Shown here: positions 45,150-56,227 of the stretch, piece after piece | Layout of the letters: each line of letters starts with the position of its first letter | Position numbering within the stretch: the first letter of the stretch is position 1 | NCBI GenBank assembly: GCA_004194705.1 | Contig: SADC01001374.1 | Coordinates: 310,001 to 374,000, forward strand | Reading direction: 5' to 3' | DNA: 64,000 nucleotides | Source: Ditylenchus dipsaci | Lineage: Eukaryota > Nematoda > Chromadorea > Rhabditida > Anguinidae | Translations under genes and position numbers: made by a program | The notes under the pieces: model-generated | Seen by the model: only the letters and a program-made list of their open reading frames with translations | The model's database searches: none | Told to the model about the DNA's origin: nothing

Positions 45150-46812
45150 TTATAATTCTTCTTCTTGGCTCACCGCCAACTCTTCCATAAGTGTCTTGAA
45201 GTCATGCACGTACCAATCTGATAGCTTTTTAACACTTTCTCTCACCTGGTTGCCTCCAAAACCTATGAAGGCATCAGCAGGGGGACAAGCTTCGGCGTCT
45301 GTGGCTCCATCTCCGACCATTATTAACGTGTTGTAGCTTTTTCTGAAAAAAATATAAAAGATGAAGATTTCACTGTCGAGCCTTGGTTATCCGTCACTCT
45401 CGTTTAATCGCCACCCAAAATTTTCTTTATTTGGCTAAGATTGGCCTATGCTCTTTCATGTGTGCCCCAGTCAACCGCAACCCTAAGGCTGGTCCCTTGG
45501 GGTGGCGGTTCAACTGTAATTATAGACTACCGTACTTGTTCTAATAGCTCAAACAGTTAAGTTATATTTTTCAACCCCAAAAAAATCGGAAAATTTTAAA
45601 GTCAATATTGAGATTTTTCACTTTGCGGAGTCCAAAAACTTATTAAATTTCAACTCACTTTGTCTTGAGGAGCCCACAAACTCCAGCCTTTCCCACATGT
45701 TTAGAGCCAGAATCACTAGTAGGCTCATTCTGGTCAAAACCGCATAGTTGCCATTCTCATCAAACAAAATTCGGTTGGCGAAAACCCTATTTACAGGGTC
45801 AATATTTAGCAGCTCAGCCACTGGTTTGATTATGCTGCGGAAACCGCCAGAGACCTGCAAATTATATAACTCAATAAATTAATCTGATGACTAAAATTTT
45901 GAAATAGTACTAAGTAAACATCCACATTTTTCCTCCTCAACTCAGCTATAAGGTCGGCAATGCCAGGAGTCAACCGGATGGGGTGGGTTTGTACATATTG
46001 CTCCAATTGTTGACGATTGGGTTTCATAAGGTTGAGTCGGATAGCAAGGGCTTCTCGAAAAGTCATGTTGCCTCCCATAGCTAGATGTGTGCATGCAGCC
46101 ACTTCTTGGCCTTTGCCTAGGTAGTGAGCCAGCTCGTCGATTGCCTCATCCTGCAAATCTTATTTTTTGGAAATTTCAGTCAAAATATTATTTTTTAGCA
46201 TCAAAAGAGCAATAAGCACTGGATAAAATAGTGAATTTCGGGAAAATATCACAAAATGTCCTTATTTTGAGCAACTGTCCTTATTTTTGAAAAGAGCCCT
46301 GTGTTTAACGGATACACCCCTATTTGCCTTGGTTCTCCCTGGTGTGTTTTTATTCTTAGAGCTCAAGCAACGACTAACTCAAATAATTTTTCTGACTTTT
46401 CAACCCTCCAAAAGCAGGTTTGAGTCCATCTGTTTTAAACACGCTGGTCTACCTTTACCTAAGCCTAAAAACACACCAGGGAGGACTGAGGCAAATAGAG
46501 GCGTCCCCACCTTTTACTTCATTTTTATTTTATTTGACACTCTACCTGACAAACAGTTGAGTCCACGTCAAAACAAACTGCATCTGCTTTTCTCCACAAT
46601 TTTCTGGTTGCTGACTCCAATTCACTGGCTTTTAACTTTTGATGTCTTAGTCCATTTATAGGAAGAATAGATATATTTTTAGATATCAGTTGAGGTTTTG
46701 GTGGATTATTGCCCAGATTATTGCTGGCATTGTTATTTGAATTAGAATATATGGAAGCCAGTTGAGAAACAGCTGAAGCTCGTGGCCCACTCAAGCACAC
46801 TTCATGTCCCAT
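45150..46812 (-). CDS. PSPH: Phosphoserine phosphatase, copy 1
   Basis: Four exons: 46546-46812, 45911-46150, 45659-45854, 45150-45342; about 298 residues. HAD-fold motifs in order: CFDVDSTVC (nucleophile Asp), IDELAHYLGKG, MTFREAL, RLTPGIADLI, SGGF (motif II), MVGDGATDAEACPPAD (motif III) and FIGFGGNQVRE. The enzyme hydrolyses O-phosphoserine, the last step of serine synthesis. The 75-residue N-terminal extension is Ser/Asn-rich and longer than in the human enzyme. Exon 3 lacks one base at about 45740 (expected GFDQNEP). The gene is convergent with the nuclear receptor, 139 bases between stops. Intron 1 holds a Merlin-like MITE. Confidence 0.92.
46308..46508. mobile_element. Merlin-like MITE in PSPH intron 1
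   Basis: Inverted arms of about 36 bases ending in CTATTTGCCTTGGTTCTCCC / GGAGGACTGAGGCAAATAG, followed by the TGGTGTG motif. The GCCTTGGT...CCC subterminal motif matches the Merlin family. Confidence 0.65.
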
Positions 46813-49800
46813 GGTTCAGCGGTACAAAAATAAATATAGGTGTGCCTGAGAAGACGAGAAGCTCTAAAAATTATATAACGTTTATATCTGAATATTTATA
46901 TGTATATTACGTGTATCTATTGAAAAAACTTAAAAATAACAATCATAGAGACAAACAAAAGTTATTGGGAAACTTCCGAAAACAAGAAGGACAAACAAAA
47001 AGAAAGGCAGTTTTTAACTTTAAGTGCAATCCAAGCATACACACATACTTCTTGATCGAAATTTCGAAAAGTGTAACTAACTGATAAACAGGAAATGTAA
47101 AATTCGGGAATTATGCTTTTGGCTTCAAAGGGGCATGCCTACGTGTTCAAAATTACCCCCCGCCAATTCAAAAAAAAACTTTTCTAATCATTGAAATTCT
47201 CTACGGATTTCTCAACTTGGTTTCTAAAAAAACAAGGCCTAGAATTTAATTTTAGATAAAGTTTTGTTGAAAAGCAAGTTAGCAAATCCGTTCAGAAATT
47301 CAATTCAATTGAATTCCCAGACACCGATTTTTAACGCATAGGAATGACCCTTTAAAGGACCATGATTTTTGCGCGCAGCGATTGTCCCCGCCAATTCAAT
47401 TTTTTTTTCTTAATAATTGAACTTCTGTACGGATCTTTCCAATTAGTTTCTAACAAAACTATACCTAATATTAAATTCTAGCCCTTGTTTGTTAAAAACC
47501 AAGTTGGAAAATCTGTATAGAAGTTCAATGATTAGGACAAAAATCTGAATTGGCGGGGGACAACCGCTGCGCACAAAAATCATGGTTCTCTTGATAAAAA
47601 AAGAGTGAATTTTATCTAACTATTTTCGAATTTGGATATTTAAATTTTAAAAAATTTTCAGAAAGTGTCCTTTGATATACCTTATTTCCTCTAAATAAGG
47701 CGCTGAAAATCGGAAAAATTTGAGGTCAATCTCTATATTTTTAGGCAAAAATCGAAAATCCAAAAAGAATAATTGGTAAAGCTCGCGGAAGTTAAGAAAA
47801 TGCAAAAAAACAAATCGGAAAAAATTTCTGCTCTAAGATACAAACCCTCAAAGTCGAGGGGCTAGAGGGGGCGCATTAATTAGAGTAAATACGGTACATT
47901 AGCTCGTGAAAAGAATTGAATACGAATAAATGTTGACTACATATTACTTCAAAAAACTCATCAGTTCAACAAAGAAGTGTTTGAAGGAAATATTCCGCTG
48001 CTGGGAGGACATAATTGAGACCTACAAAGATAATGTTGATGGAGTGATTTCTGCTGCCTTTGCTGTCTCACCAAAAGAGAGTGTTTGTTTACATACGTTC
48101 TTTGATTGATAAAATCTTTGCCTTGATTTACGGGGGATTCCCTTGCGAAAAGACATAGAAATATGTCCAGGAAAAAACATCAATAAACAAGGAATTCGGC
48201 TTTTTTTTGCTGGTCTCCCTTTTGTTGTGAATCTTTAAATGTTTCAGGTAGTGGGACGTTTTAAAAATATATGCATTATATTTTAGAGACTATGCCAGCG
48301 TATGTTAGGGAGGACTCAAATATGTTTTTCTAATCTTGTAGTCCGATGTTTTTTAATCGTGCCGATAATCGTGTTTAAACCATTAATGACCATATACTAC
48401 TTTTTAAAATTAGCAGTCTAGATGGGTACACGCACGAAAAAAGGTTTCCAGAAAGAAAAGCATTGCTGGTCTGCGCCGTCATTTGCGTTGCACGTGCATG
48501 CCTTTTTAAAACAGAAAAATATTTTCAATTTCAAAACTTTGTGGTCGCGTCCTTCACAGCAAAAGCAACCACCATAATTCATATTCGTTTGTTTGCAGAG
48601 GAAATAGCGATTTTATCAGGGTGATGTAATTGATAGGAAAGCGGGTTTTCTTTTGCTTACTATTAATAATAGACTAGTCTTTGGATGCATGAATTATTTA
48701 CGAGCTTTGGTTCGGATTGATCTTTTGACGTCATATCTCCCAATTTTATCTGGGTAAACATATTTTCAAAAGTTTGTTATTGTAGGAAATTTCAATAATA
48801 ATTCATTTTTTTCTATAAATCTAGTAAGCTAGATAAAATGCAGTGGACTCCCGATATGAAGCGACTGAAAAAAAATTCGTTTTTGCCTAGGTTGAAAATT
48901 TTTTTTCCAAATTTACTGCAAAATTCTGAAAAAGAGAGAGACATCACATTTCAAAAAACTCAAATGAACACAAACAACAAATTTTAATTTCAAAACTAAA
49001 TAATTTCGCTATAAATAGCTGCTGATTTTGATGTTGTTTAGATAGGGTCATGCTATATCGAGGGATGACAGTACACTCACAATTTAATATCTTAGTCGAC
49101 AAGCACATCTATAAGTTCGACCCCTTTAGACAATTTTCGACAATCAGATCGGCGATCGCGCTATATGAAGGTTCCGTTTCCTAAGGGGCAAAATTATGTG
49201 AAATAATTGGCTAAATTTAGAATCATCGCGATTTTTGTGATTCTTACATCCATATTGAAAAGATAGTTTGGCTATGGTGGAAACAAGGAGTCCAAAAATG
49301 ATTTCGCAGAAGATCGAAATAAGGACCAAGCAAATCTTGGGCGATTTGTCTCTACGCTACCCAAAAGTCGTTGGCACTTGTTTACTTCGGGGCCCCTTAT
49401 TTATAATCAATTTTTTGCATAAGCAAAGCCATAGGCATAGACTAAGCCAGTGCTAATTGAGACAAAATCAATCGTTTGTGTCAAAATGTGCGTGTTATTG
49501 GTCTTTTGCGGGTAACTTAGTAGTCAGTAGCAGAGAATACGGGAAATTGGTGCAAAAAATTTAAAGGAATTCTTAAAATTCACATTCAATAAAACAAATG
49601 GTGCGGAATTTAAAAACTTATTTCTAAAAATTAAACCAAAGGGACAAACAATAAAAGTGAAACCCTTTTGTTGTCAGTGAGAATCGGGGTGTGGGTTTTC
49701 CCATTTTCTTCCTAGTGATTTTATTCACGCCTACGTGCAGAAACACACATCGAATGCATGCACGTCACGCCCTGTTTTGTTTTTACTTTTTGGGAAAAGA

Positions 49801-50135
49801 CCGCTGGGAAGCTGGTTGATAAGACAAGTAGCTTAGAGAGAATTTTAGCCAAAATCAAAGATCTCTTCGCAATCAATCACACCTAACAAAACATGCAAGT
49901 GATAATTTAAAAAACAGGCGAAAAATCAAACGATTAAGATAGTTATTGCATGTCAAGTGAAACAAGCTCTTCTCTATTTCTGTCTCTACTGCTATCAAAT
50001 ATAAAATTTTGAAAAAGAAAGAGATAAGCATCACATTTTGAAAAACGCAAATGAATACAAAGAACAAATTTTAATTTCAAAAAAAAGAGGATACCAATCA
50101 CTACACGTTAAAGGGGGGGGGGGGAGCTACTTAGG
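46813..50135. other. Intergenic repeats between PSPH copies
   Basis: Contains foldbacks at 47126-47345 and 47355-47590, a CCGTATA-family element at about 47677-47894, and a Tigger-like MITE at about 48842-49072 (GCAGTGGACTCCCGATATGA ... CTATATCGAGGGATGACAG). 47930-48830 and 49080-50135 show no recognisable gene. Confidence 0.5.
47126..47590. mobile_element. Two adjacent TTTAAAGG-type foldback MITEs
   Basis: The first (47126-47345) has weak ends near AAAGGGGCATGCC; the second (47355-47590) has clearer arms, ACCATGATTTTTGCGCGCAG pairing with CTGCGCACAAAAATCATGG. Both carry the paired CCGCCAATTCAA and TTGGTTTCTAAC / AAACCAAGTT blocks also present at 32674-32898 and in Aurora intron 3. Confidence 0.65.
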
Positions 50136-50442
50136 TTTGAAAAAGTGGCCTACATGGCACAGTGCGTAAGCGTTTGTGTTTTTTAGCTCAAAATTTGTCC
50201 CAAAAAAGATCCCACGTGGTGGCATGCTATTTATTATGGCTTCTTTGACCAGTTCTAGGAGTAATTTCCAATTTTTTCGATAATTTTCAAAAAAGTCTAA
50301 TTACCTCATAAAACTGGTCAAACAAGCCAAAATAAATAGCATGCCACCACATATGATCAAACCTGCAACACCATTTTGGGCCAAACAACGCAAACGCTTA
50401 CGAACTGCGCCACGGAAGCCACTTTTTTAAACTTTAGTAGCT
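50136..50442. mobile_element. Foldback element whose arms are tRNA-derived
   Basis: Inverted arms of about 90 bases: AGTGGCCTACATGGCACAGT on the left and, inverted, AGTGGCTTCCGTGGCGCAGT on the right. Each arm has a pol III A-box-like TGGCRCAGTKCG, and the right arm a B-box-like GGTTTGATCAT at tRNA spacing. It looks like two SINE heads in opposite orientation. Confidence 0.65.
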
Positions 50443-50602
50443 TCCGCCACCCTTTAAGCCCGTAGGCCTAGGTTTAGGCTCACCGACAAGGGTTTCTGTT
50501 TTGTAAAGCCCGTATTTTTGTATCTTCTCTTATATATGGCTATATATACTATATGGTTATATATTATATATATATTATATGGCCTGGTGGACAGATTGAT
50601 TA

Positions 50603-50816
50603 CCGTATATCTTCTAATAAGGCCACCTTCTATTGAGACCCCACCTTCTAATAAGGCCTCCCTCTTGAGAGGTGTTGAAAAATGAGGCCCCACCTCAAAT
50701 AAGCCCAATAAGGCTAAAAAGGCATCTTCTAATAAGGCCCTACCTTCTAATAACGCCCACCTCCAAAAAGAGGTTGAAAAATAAGGCCCCATGGGTCCTT
50801 ATTAGAAGATATACGG
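50603..50816. mobile_element. CCGTATATCTTCTAATAAGG-ended MITE
   Basis: Inverted ends with TA on each side; the interior is filled with tandem-like CCACCTTCTAATAAGGCC units. Same family as 51860-52120 and 53257-53499. Confidence 0.8.
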
Positions 50817-51859
50817 TAACTGTAGGAGTTTCCCACTAGATTGTTCAAATACTAAAAAAGAAATTTTAGAAAGGAAAAAGATCACGTGATTAGCACACCC
50901 ATTTCTTTATCATCGTTTTTGGAGAGTTTCTGTCCAGGAAATGCCTGTATTATAGACAGAGTAATTTCCTCTTTGGTACTGTTTGATTTTCGGTATTGTA
51001 ATAAATTTAAGGCTTCACATTTTAAACAATTGCCATATTTTCGGAAAAATAAATCACTATTACAAGAGAATCACTTCAATAAGAGTTTAGAGCATCTACA
51101 AAATGCAGTGTACTTTTCGCTTGTTCCTAAGCATTAAATTTTTTTTAAGAATTTTTTTATTGCTACTGTATAGGACAAGTTCATCGAAATTTATTTGCCT
51201 TGATATTCTGCTTTTTGCAAGTCTGTCGGGAATCTGACAAGAAATGTAGATAAAAGTTCAGTGCACTTTTACAAAGGCATTGCACTTATACAATAATTTT
51301 AGACTGAAAAAACAAAGAAAAATATTCAAGTGTCTATTATGTATTTACGGGACATTAAGTCAAAAGTTAAATTACTTGCAAGGAAACCCAATAGCGGGGG
51401 ACTGCGAGGGATCCTAAAAGTAAGGTATGGATTCATATGGATTCCTTTCGATTACAGTCCACTCTCGATTTGAGAAACCAGGGGACAGCCAAACTTCGTT
51501 CCCACCTTAGGTCTTATTTACCCCGATTTTTTAAATTTTCGTTGGTTGTGTTTTGACAGTCCGGTCCTAAATATCGCAAGGTTTACAATTTGCCGATCTT
51601 TTTTCAGAAAGTCAAAAATTTTCGCCTTTAAAAGCAAAAACTCGATTTAAGAACAGGATTTTTTAAAATTCCTGTTCTTAAATCGAGTTTTTACTTTTTT
51701 AAGAGAAAAAATTTTAATTTTTTACCCTACCGGAGTATACAAACACCACCCCCCCCCCCCCCAAATAAAATTTTTGTTAGAATGTTTCCAAACACCCTAT
51801 AACGACCTAAAATCACCTCAGGAGTTCTAAAAAGACATTATTTTGAGTTCTGACCAATA
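50817..51859. other. Intergenic, no gene seen
   Basis: AT-rich. 51455-51700 is a partial Tigger-like element (CAGTCCACTCTCGATTTGAG) with an internal hairpin around AAAAACTCGATTTAAGAACA. A C14 run lies near 51750. Confidence 0.45.
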
Positions 51860-52120
51860 CCGTATATTCTCTATTAGAAGGCCCGGGCCTTCTATTTTTC
51901 AACCCTAAAAAAGTCGGAAAAAATTCGGGTCGATTTTGAGATTTTTGCGTGCTCAACCAAAATTTTAAAAGTGGAATCAGGTAAGCTCGTGTTAACTAAG
52001 AAAACGCGAAAAACAGATTTGCGAATTTCTTTTTCTAGGCTGATATATAGGTCCTCAAGGGGGCCTTCTATTAGAGAGGGGCCTTCTATTAGAGAGGGCC
52101 TTCTAATCGAGAATATACGG
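51860..52120. mobile_element. CCGTATATTCTCTATTAGAA-ended MITE
   Basis: TA-flanked, with inverted ends and internal repeats of GGGCCTTCTATTAGAGA. The interior (TTTTCAACCC, GGTCGATTTTGAG) matches 53257-53499 and 32397-32629. Confidence 0.85.
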
Positions 52121-52520
52121 TATAAAATTGATCTTTAGGCATTTTGAAATTTCGACCATTTGCCTGTTTTAGCATGTTTCGGTCACCGGACCTGGGCAAA
52201 AAGAGCCTCTAAATGCATTTTTTTTATCAAGAGTCTGGCTCGGAATTATGTCTAAGGTAAGTAAGTGCGCGTATCTCTAACCAACCAAGCCCCCTGCTCA
52301 CCCTTCGGGGGCAGGGGACTTGGTTGCTTGGGTTTGAGATGGGCACACCCACATACCTTAGACGAAAACAAATTAGGCTCTTGATTAAAACTATGTGGCG
52401 AATTCCTTGAGCGCTTGCAATCAAACAATTTCCAAGCTTCTGAAAAAAAATTCCGTTTAAGATATTTTTAATCGAAGCTGACAGGTACCTTTCTAGCCAT
52501 GGATAGTCTTTTTGGTGAGC

Positions 52521-52722
52521 TTAAAGGACCATAGCCGTCGCCGACAACGAGAATTTCAAATGTTTGAATTCGCGCGGGACAGTTCTCTTTCGTCTCGCAC
52601 TGTACTCTTTTGACTTGCTTCGAATGACTCAGCAGAGTACAATGAAAGACGAAAGAGAACTGTCCCGCGCGAACTCAAACATTTTAAATTCTCGTTGTCG
52701 GTGACGGCTATGGTCCTTTAAA
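52521..52722. mobile_element. TTAAAGGACCATAG foldback MITE
   Basis: Long near-perfect inverted arms: TTAAAGGACCATAGCCGTCG, then CGACAACGAGAATTT, then CGCGGGACAGTTCTCTTTCG, mirrored on the right with only scattered mismatches. Confidence 0.82.
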
Positions 52723-52752
52723 GAAAACCGTCATGGTACTTATTTATATTAG

Positions 52753-53786
52753 GCCACACCTTTCATTTTTTATGAAAAGTGACCTTTAATCACTTCCTAA
52801 ACTACTTTTTTCAGTCGACACGATGAAAGAAACATACTTGAATGCTTTTTGCTTAAAAAATTTCAAAGTTTCACAAAAAATATTCTTTGACTCTCTTAAG
52901 TATGATTATCTTTTCGAAGTACTAAAGTTCATATTTTGGTGATTTTTTCAAATTTTTCTTTTTACAAAGGAGCGGAAAATGTCTCTTTGTGCATTTATGA
53001 TCAACATTCTTGCTTGTATTCAAGTTTGTACGCGTATTCTGACTCTTTAGGCTAAAGGCTTGAAGATGCGCATGCATGCATACTTTTGAATAAAATCACT
53101 GAAAAGTGACGTACGTATGAATGGACAAAGCTTCTTTGTGGACAAAAAGACTTTTTTGGGCGTAAAAATTAGCTAGGTCAAAAAGACTTTCCACAAAAAA
53201 GCTTTGTTTTGTATGAATGTATAAATCAATGCACAACAGCATGAAAAAACTATGTACCGTATTCACTCTATTTATAGCCCACCCTCTAATAAACGCTCAC
53301 CCTTAAGGACCTATATCTCAGTTTAAAAAAAAATTTTGCAAATCTGTTTTTTGCGTTTTCTTAGTTACCACGAGTTTACCTGATTCAACTTTTTAAATTT
53401 TGGTTGAGCACCCAAAAATCTCAAAATCGAAATATTTTTTTCCGATTTTTTAAGGGTTGAAAAATAAACGCCCATGGGCGAATAAAAGAGTGAATACGGT
53501 ACACCAGATTTTGTTCATGCATTAGGCTTCACAGATAAAAAACATGTCTAAAATATATTATTTTTATCTTTATTTGACTAAAAAACGCTCAAATTCATGC
53601 AAAAATACCTTTAAAAGACCATCTATTTTAGAAGGGATGGTAGGTTATTTCGTTCAATAAAACTGAATTTTTTTACGCAAAAAACATTCAGGTATGTTTC
53701 TTTCATCGTGTCAACTGAAAAAAGTAGTTTAGGAAGTGATTTAAGGTCACTTTTAATAAAAAATGAAAGGTGTTGCCTAATCTAAA
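52753..53786. mobile_element. 1 kb element with about 105-base inverted repeats
   Basis: Left arm TTAGGCCACACCTTTCATTT continuing through ACTACTTTTTTCAGTCGACA to GAAACATACTTGAATG. The right arm is its inverse with few differences. No transposase frame inside. A CCGTATA-family MITE (53257-53499) is nested within. Superfamily not determined. Confidence 0.78.
53257..53499. mobile_element. CCGTATTCACTCTATT-ended MITE, nested
   Basis: TA-flanked, inverted ends CCGTATTCACTCTATTTATA and GAATAAAAGAGTGAATACGG. Interior matches 51860-52120 and 32397-32629. Confidence 0.85.
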
Positions 53787-54012
53787 TAATTACCCCCGTG
53801 GTACCCCCGTTCTAGTTGTTTTTTATCAGACGATCCATTAATATATTCTTACTCACCAAGACTTCAGTGAATTTATTAAAAGGGCCCAGTTCGAAGCCAT
53901 AATTTTTTAAAAGGGCAAGTTTGTGAGAAACATTTGTAAAAAAAAATTATTTATTTTGCAGTTTTACACAGTAAAAAAATCTGCCTTTTGATAACTTTGT
54001 TAAATTAACAGT

Positions 54013-55508
54013 TCACAATAATTCTTCCAAAAGTGTCTTGAAGTCATACACGTACCAATCAGCCAGCAATCTCACTGGCTCTCTAACTTGGTTGCCTCCA
54101 AACCCTATGAAGGCATCAGCAGGGGGACAAGCTTCAGCATCTGTGGCTCCATCTCCGACCATCACGATGGTTTTATAATCATATCTAAGTAAAAAATAAA
54201 ACTGTTGCCTTCTGATCACAACAGTCCTAAAACTCACTTTTTTCTTAATTGCTCACACACTTTGGCTTTCCCACCCGAACAACTGGTCGGCTCAGACTCA
54301 TCAAAACCAGAATATTGTCCTTGATGGTCAAAAAAATATTGTTGGATATTAAATGAGTTTCAGGGTTGATATTTAAAAGCCTGGCTACAGGTGTAATTAC
54401 TTGTCGAAACCCACCAGTAACCTGAATTTAGACTGTTTCCGATAAATTTAGGGTATTTTACTCACTAAATAAACATCAACTTTTCTTCTGTGTAGCTCCT
54501 GTATCAGTTCTGCAATGCCAGGAGTCAGTTGTATAGGATGGCTGTTGACAAACTGGGTCATTTGGTCTTTAGAAGGTCTGAAGAGGTTGAGTTGAAGGGA
54601 CATGGATTCCCTGAAAGGCATGCTGCCACTCATTGCTAGGTCGGTGCACATCGCTACTTCCTGACCTATGTTGAAAAACTTGCCCAGTTGGTCTATCCCT
54701 TCGTCCTGTAAAAAAATCTGTGAATCTGTTAAAAAAGTTGGAAAATTTTAAGTTTTTAATGGATATACATAATAGAAAATTGTTGTACATAGTCTAAAGA
54801 GCACTAGCCTCGTGTTACAGAATATGGGATTTACCTAGGCTTGGGCGATTTTCTCAAAAAAATATCGGATTTGTCGGGGAACGAATTCTTTATCACACTG
54901 AAGAGAGCGTCAAATGTACATAATTTGGAGTAACAGTCAATGGTTTTTGCCGTTAAATTGGGTAAAAACAAACTTTAAATAGCGAGAAAACATTTTTGAA
55001 TTTGTTTTAACCTGCGCTGGCTTATCATACGCCTAAAAAAGTCCGAGGACAAGCCAAATATAACAAGGAGACTAAAACAGAAAAACTAGGGTTGTCACAC
55101 CGGGAAAACTAAGAAAAACCCTTAAACCCTGATTTCTAAAATGTTTGGTTAGATTATCACTGGGTAATACCACAACGTGAATGTTGATGAATTCACCTAG
55201 AGCCGTTGATTTGATTTTACCTGACAAACAGTGGAGTCCACATCAAAGCAAACTGCATCTGCTTTTTTCCACAACTTCCTGGTCTCCTGTTCTCGTCTCT
55301 GTTTTCTCCTGTCGGACTCTTCCTGACTAGCACTGACCACTTTTGCATGCAATTTCTGTGTCTCCCTAATATCTTCAGCCAACTTAGAGTCAAAAGCATC
55401 ACTAGATAGTCTTCTACACGTGGAAAAATTCAGTTTAGTCATCAAATTGGGACTTGATAGAGCAGAAAATGTGTTAGACCGTCCTGCCAAGCAAGTACTA
55501 TTGCTCAT
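54013..55508 (-). CDS. PSPH: Phosphoserine phosphatase, copy 2
   Basis: Four exons: 55221-55508, 54466-54705, 54238-54421, 54013-54184, with the same intron positions as copy 1 and an exon 2 of exactly the same length (240 bases); about 294 residues. Motifs: CFDVDSTVC, IDQLGKFFNIGQE, IQLTPGIAELI, TGGF in place of SGGF, and MVGDGATDAEACPPAD. The N-terminus (NFSTCRRLSSDAF within a Ser/Thr/Arg-rich leader) looks like a mitochondrial presequence, followed by a charged helix. That suggests an organellar isoform. One T is missing in the run at 54330-54336 (FFDHQGQYSGFDESEPT expected). Divergence from copy 1 is large, so this is an old duplication. Confidence 0.92.
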
Positions 55509-56227
55509 TAGCCTTGCAGAAGTTCTTTTTATAAAGACAGGAAAAAAGAAACAGCTGAATTAGTGGATGACTGAATTTTGACTAAAGCTTAAAGTGGCAG
55601 TCTTAAAAGTTAGCAAACAGAAGGAAATACTTAAGAAATACTTAATTACTGGCTAGAATCTACTCTGAAAACTATTTTTTTACTCGCAGCACCAAAGAAT
55701 GCTCTTGTCTGAGAGTATTGATTAAAAGCAAGAAATATAAGCATTAACCAGAAGCAGAGAGAAATAGAGAAAACAGCGAGAGATAGACAGGGCGAAAAAG
55801 AAGTGACCCAAAGAGGAATGAAATTTTTTCTGACAGCTTTTGCCGATAAAAGTATTGAAAACAATAGTTCTCAAAACGGGTTAAAAACTAAGTGCTCATA
55901 AAATTTTCAAGTAGGAACTAATGGAACTTATTTAGTTGCTGATTATGAAATGCTGCAACCAGGGGGACAACCTGAGGGACAGCCTAAAAACTATTTTTGT
56001 TAGTGATTATGGCAGATCTGTTGTTCCTATGTAGTAGAGCAGGTTCAATAGATCCTATGGATCTATTGAAAGCGGTGAAAAAAGATGGCATGGAGCCGAG
56101 ATACTAAGAAAAAAGGGTTTAAAAAAATTGTCCCGTGTGAGTATGAGGAGAACCATATAAAATCGTTTTATTTAGCGAAAACTGCGAAAATTAAGTAATC
56201 CAAACATCCAATACATAATTTTAACTC

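Noticed and set aside
46287..46661. 124-residue plus-strand open frame overlapping PSPH exon 1
   Set aside because: It is the antisense of the phosphatase exon joined to a MITE; no independent evidence.
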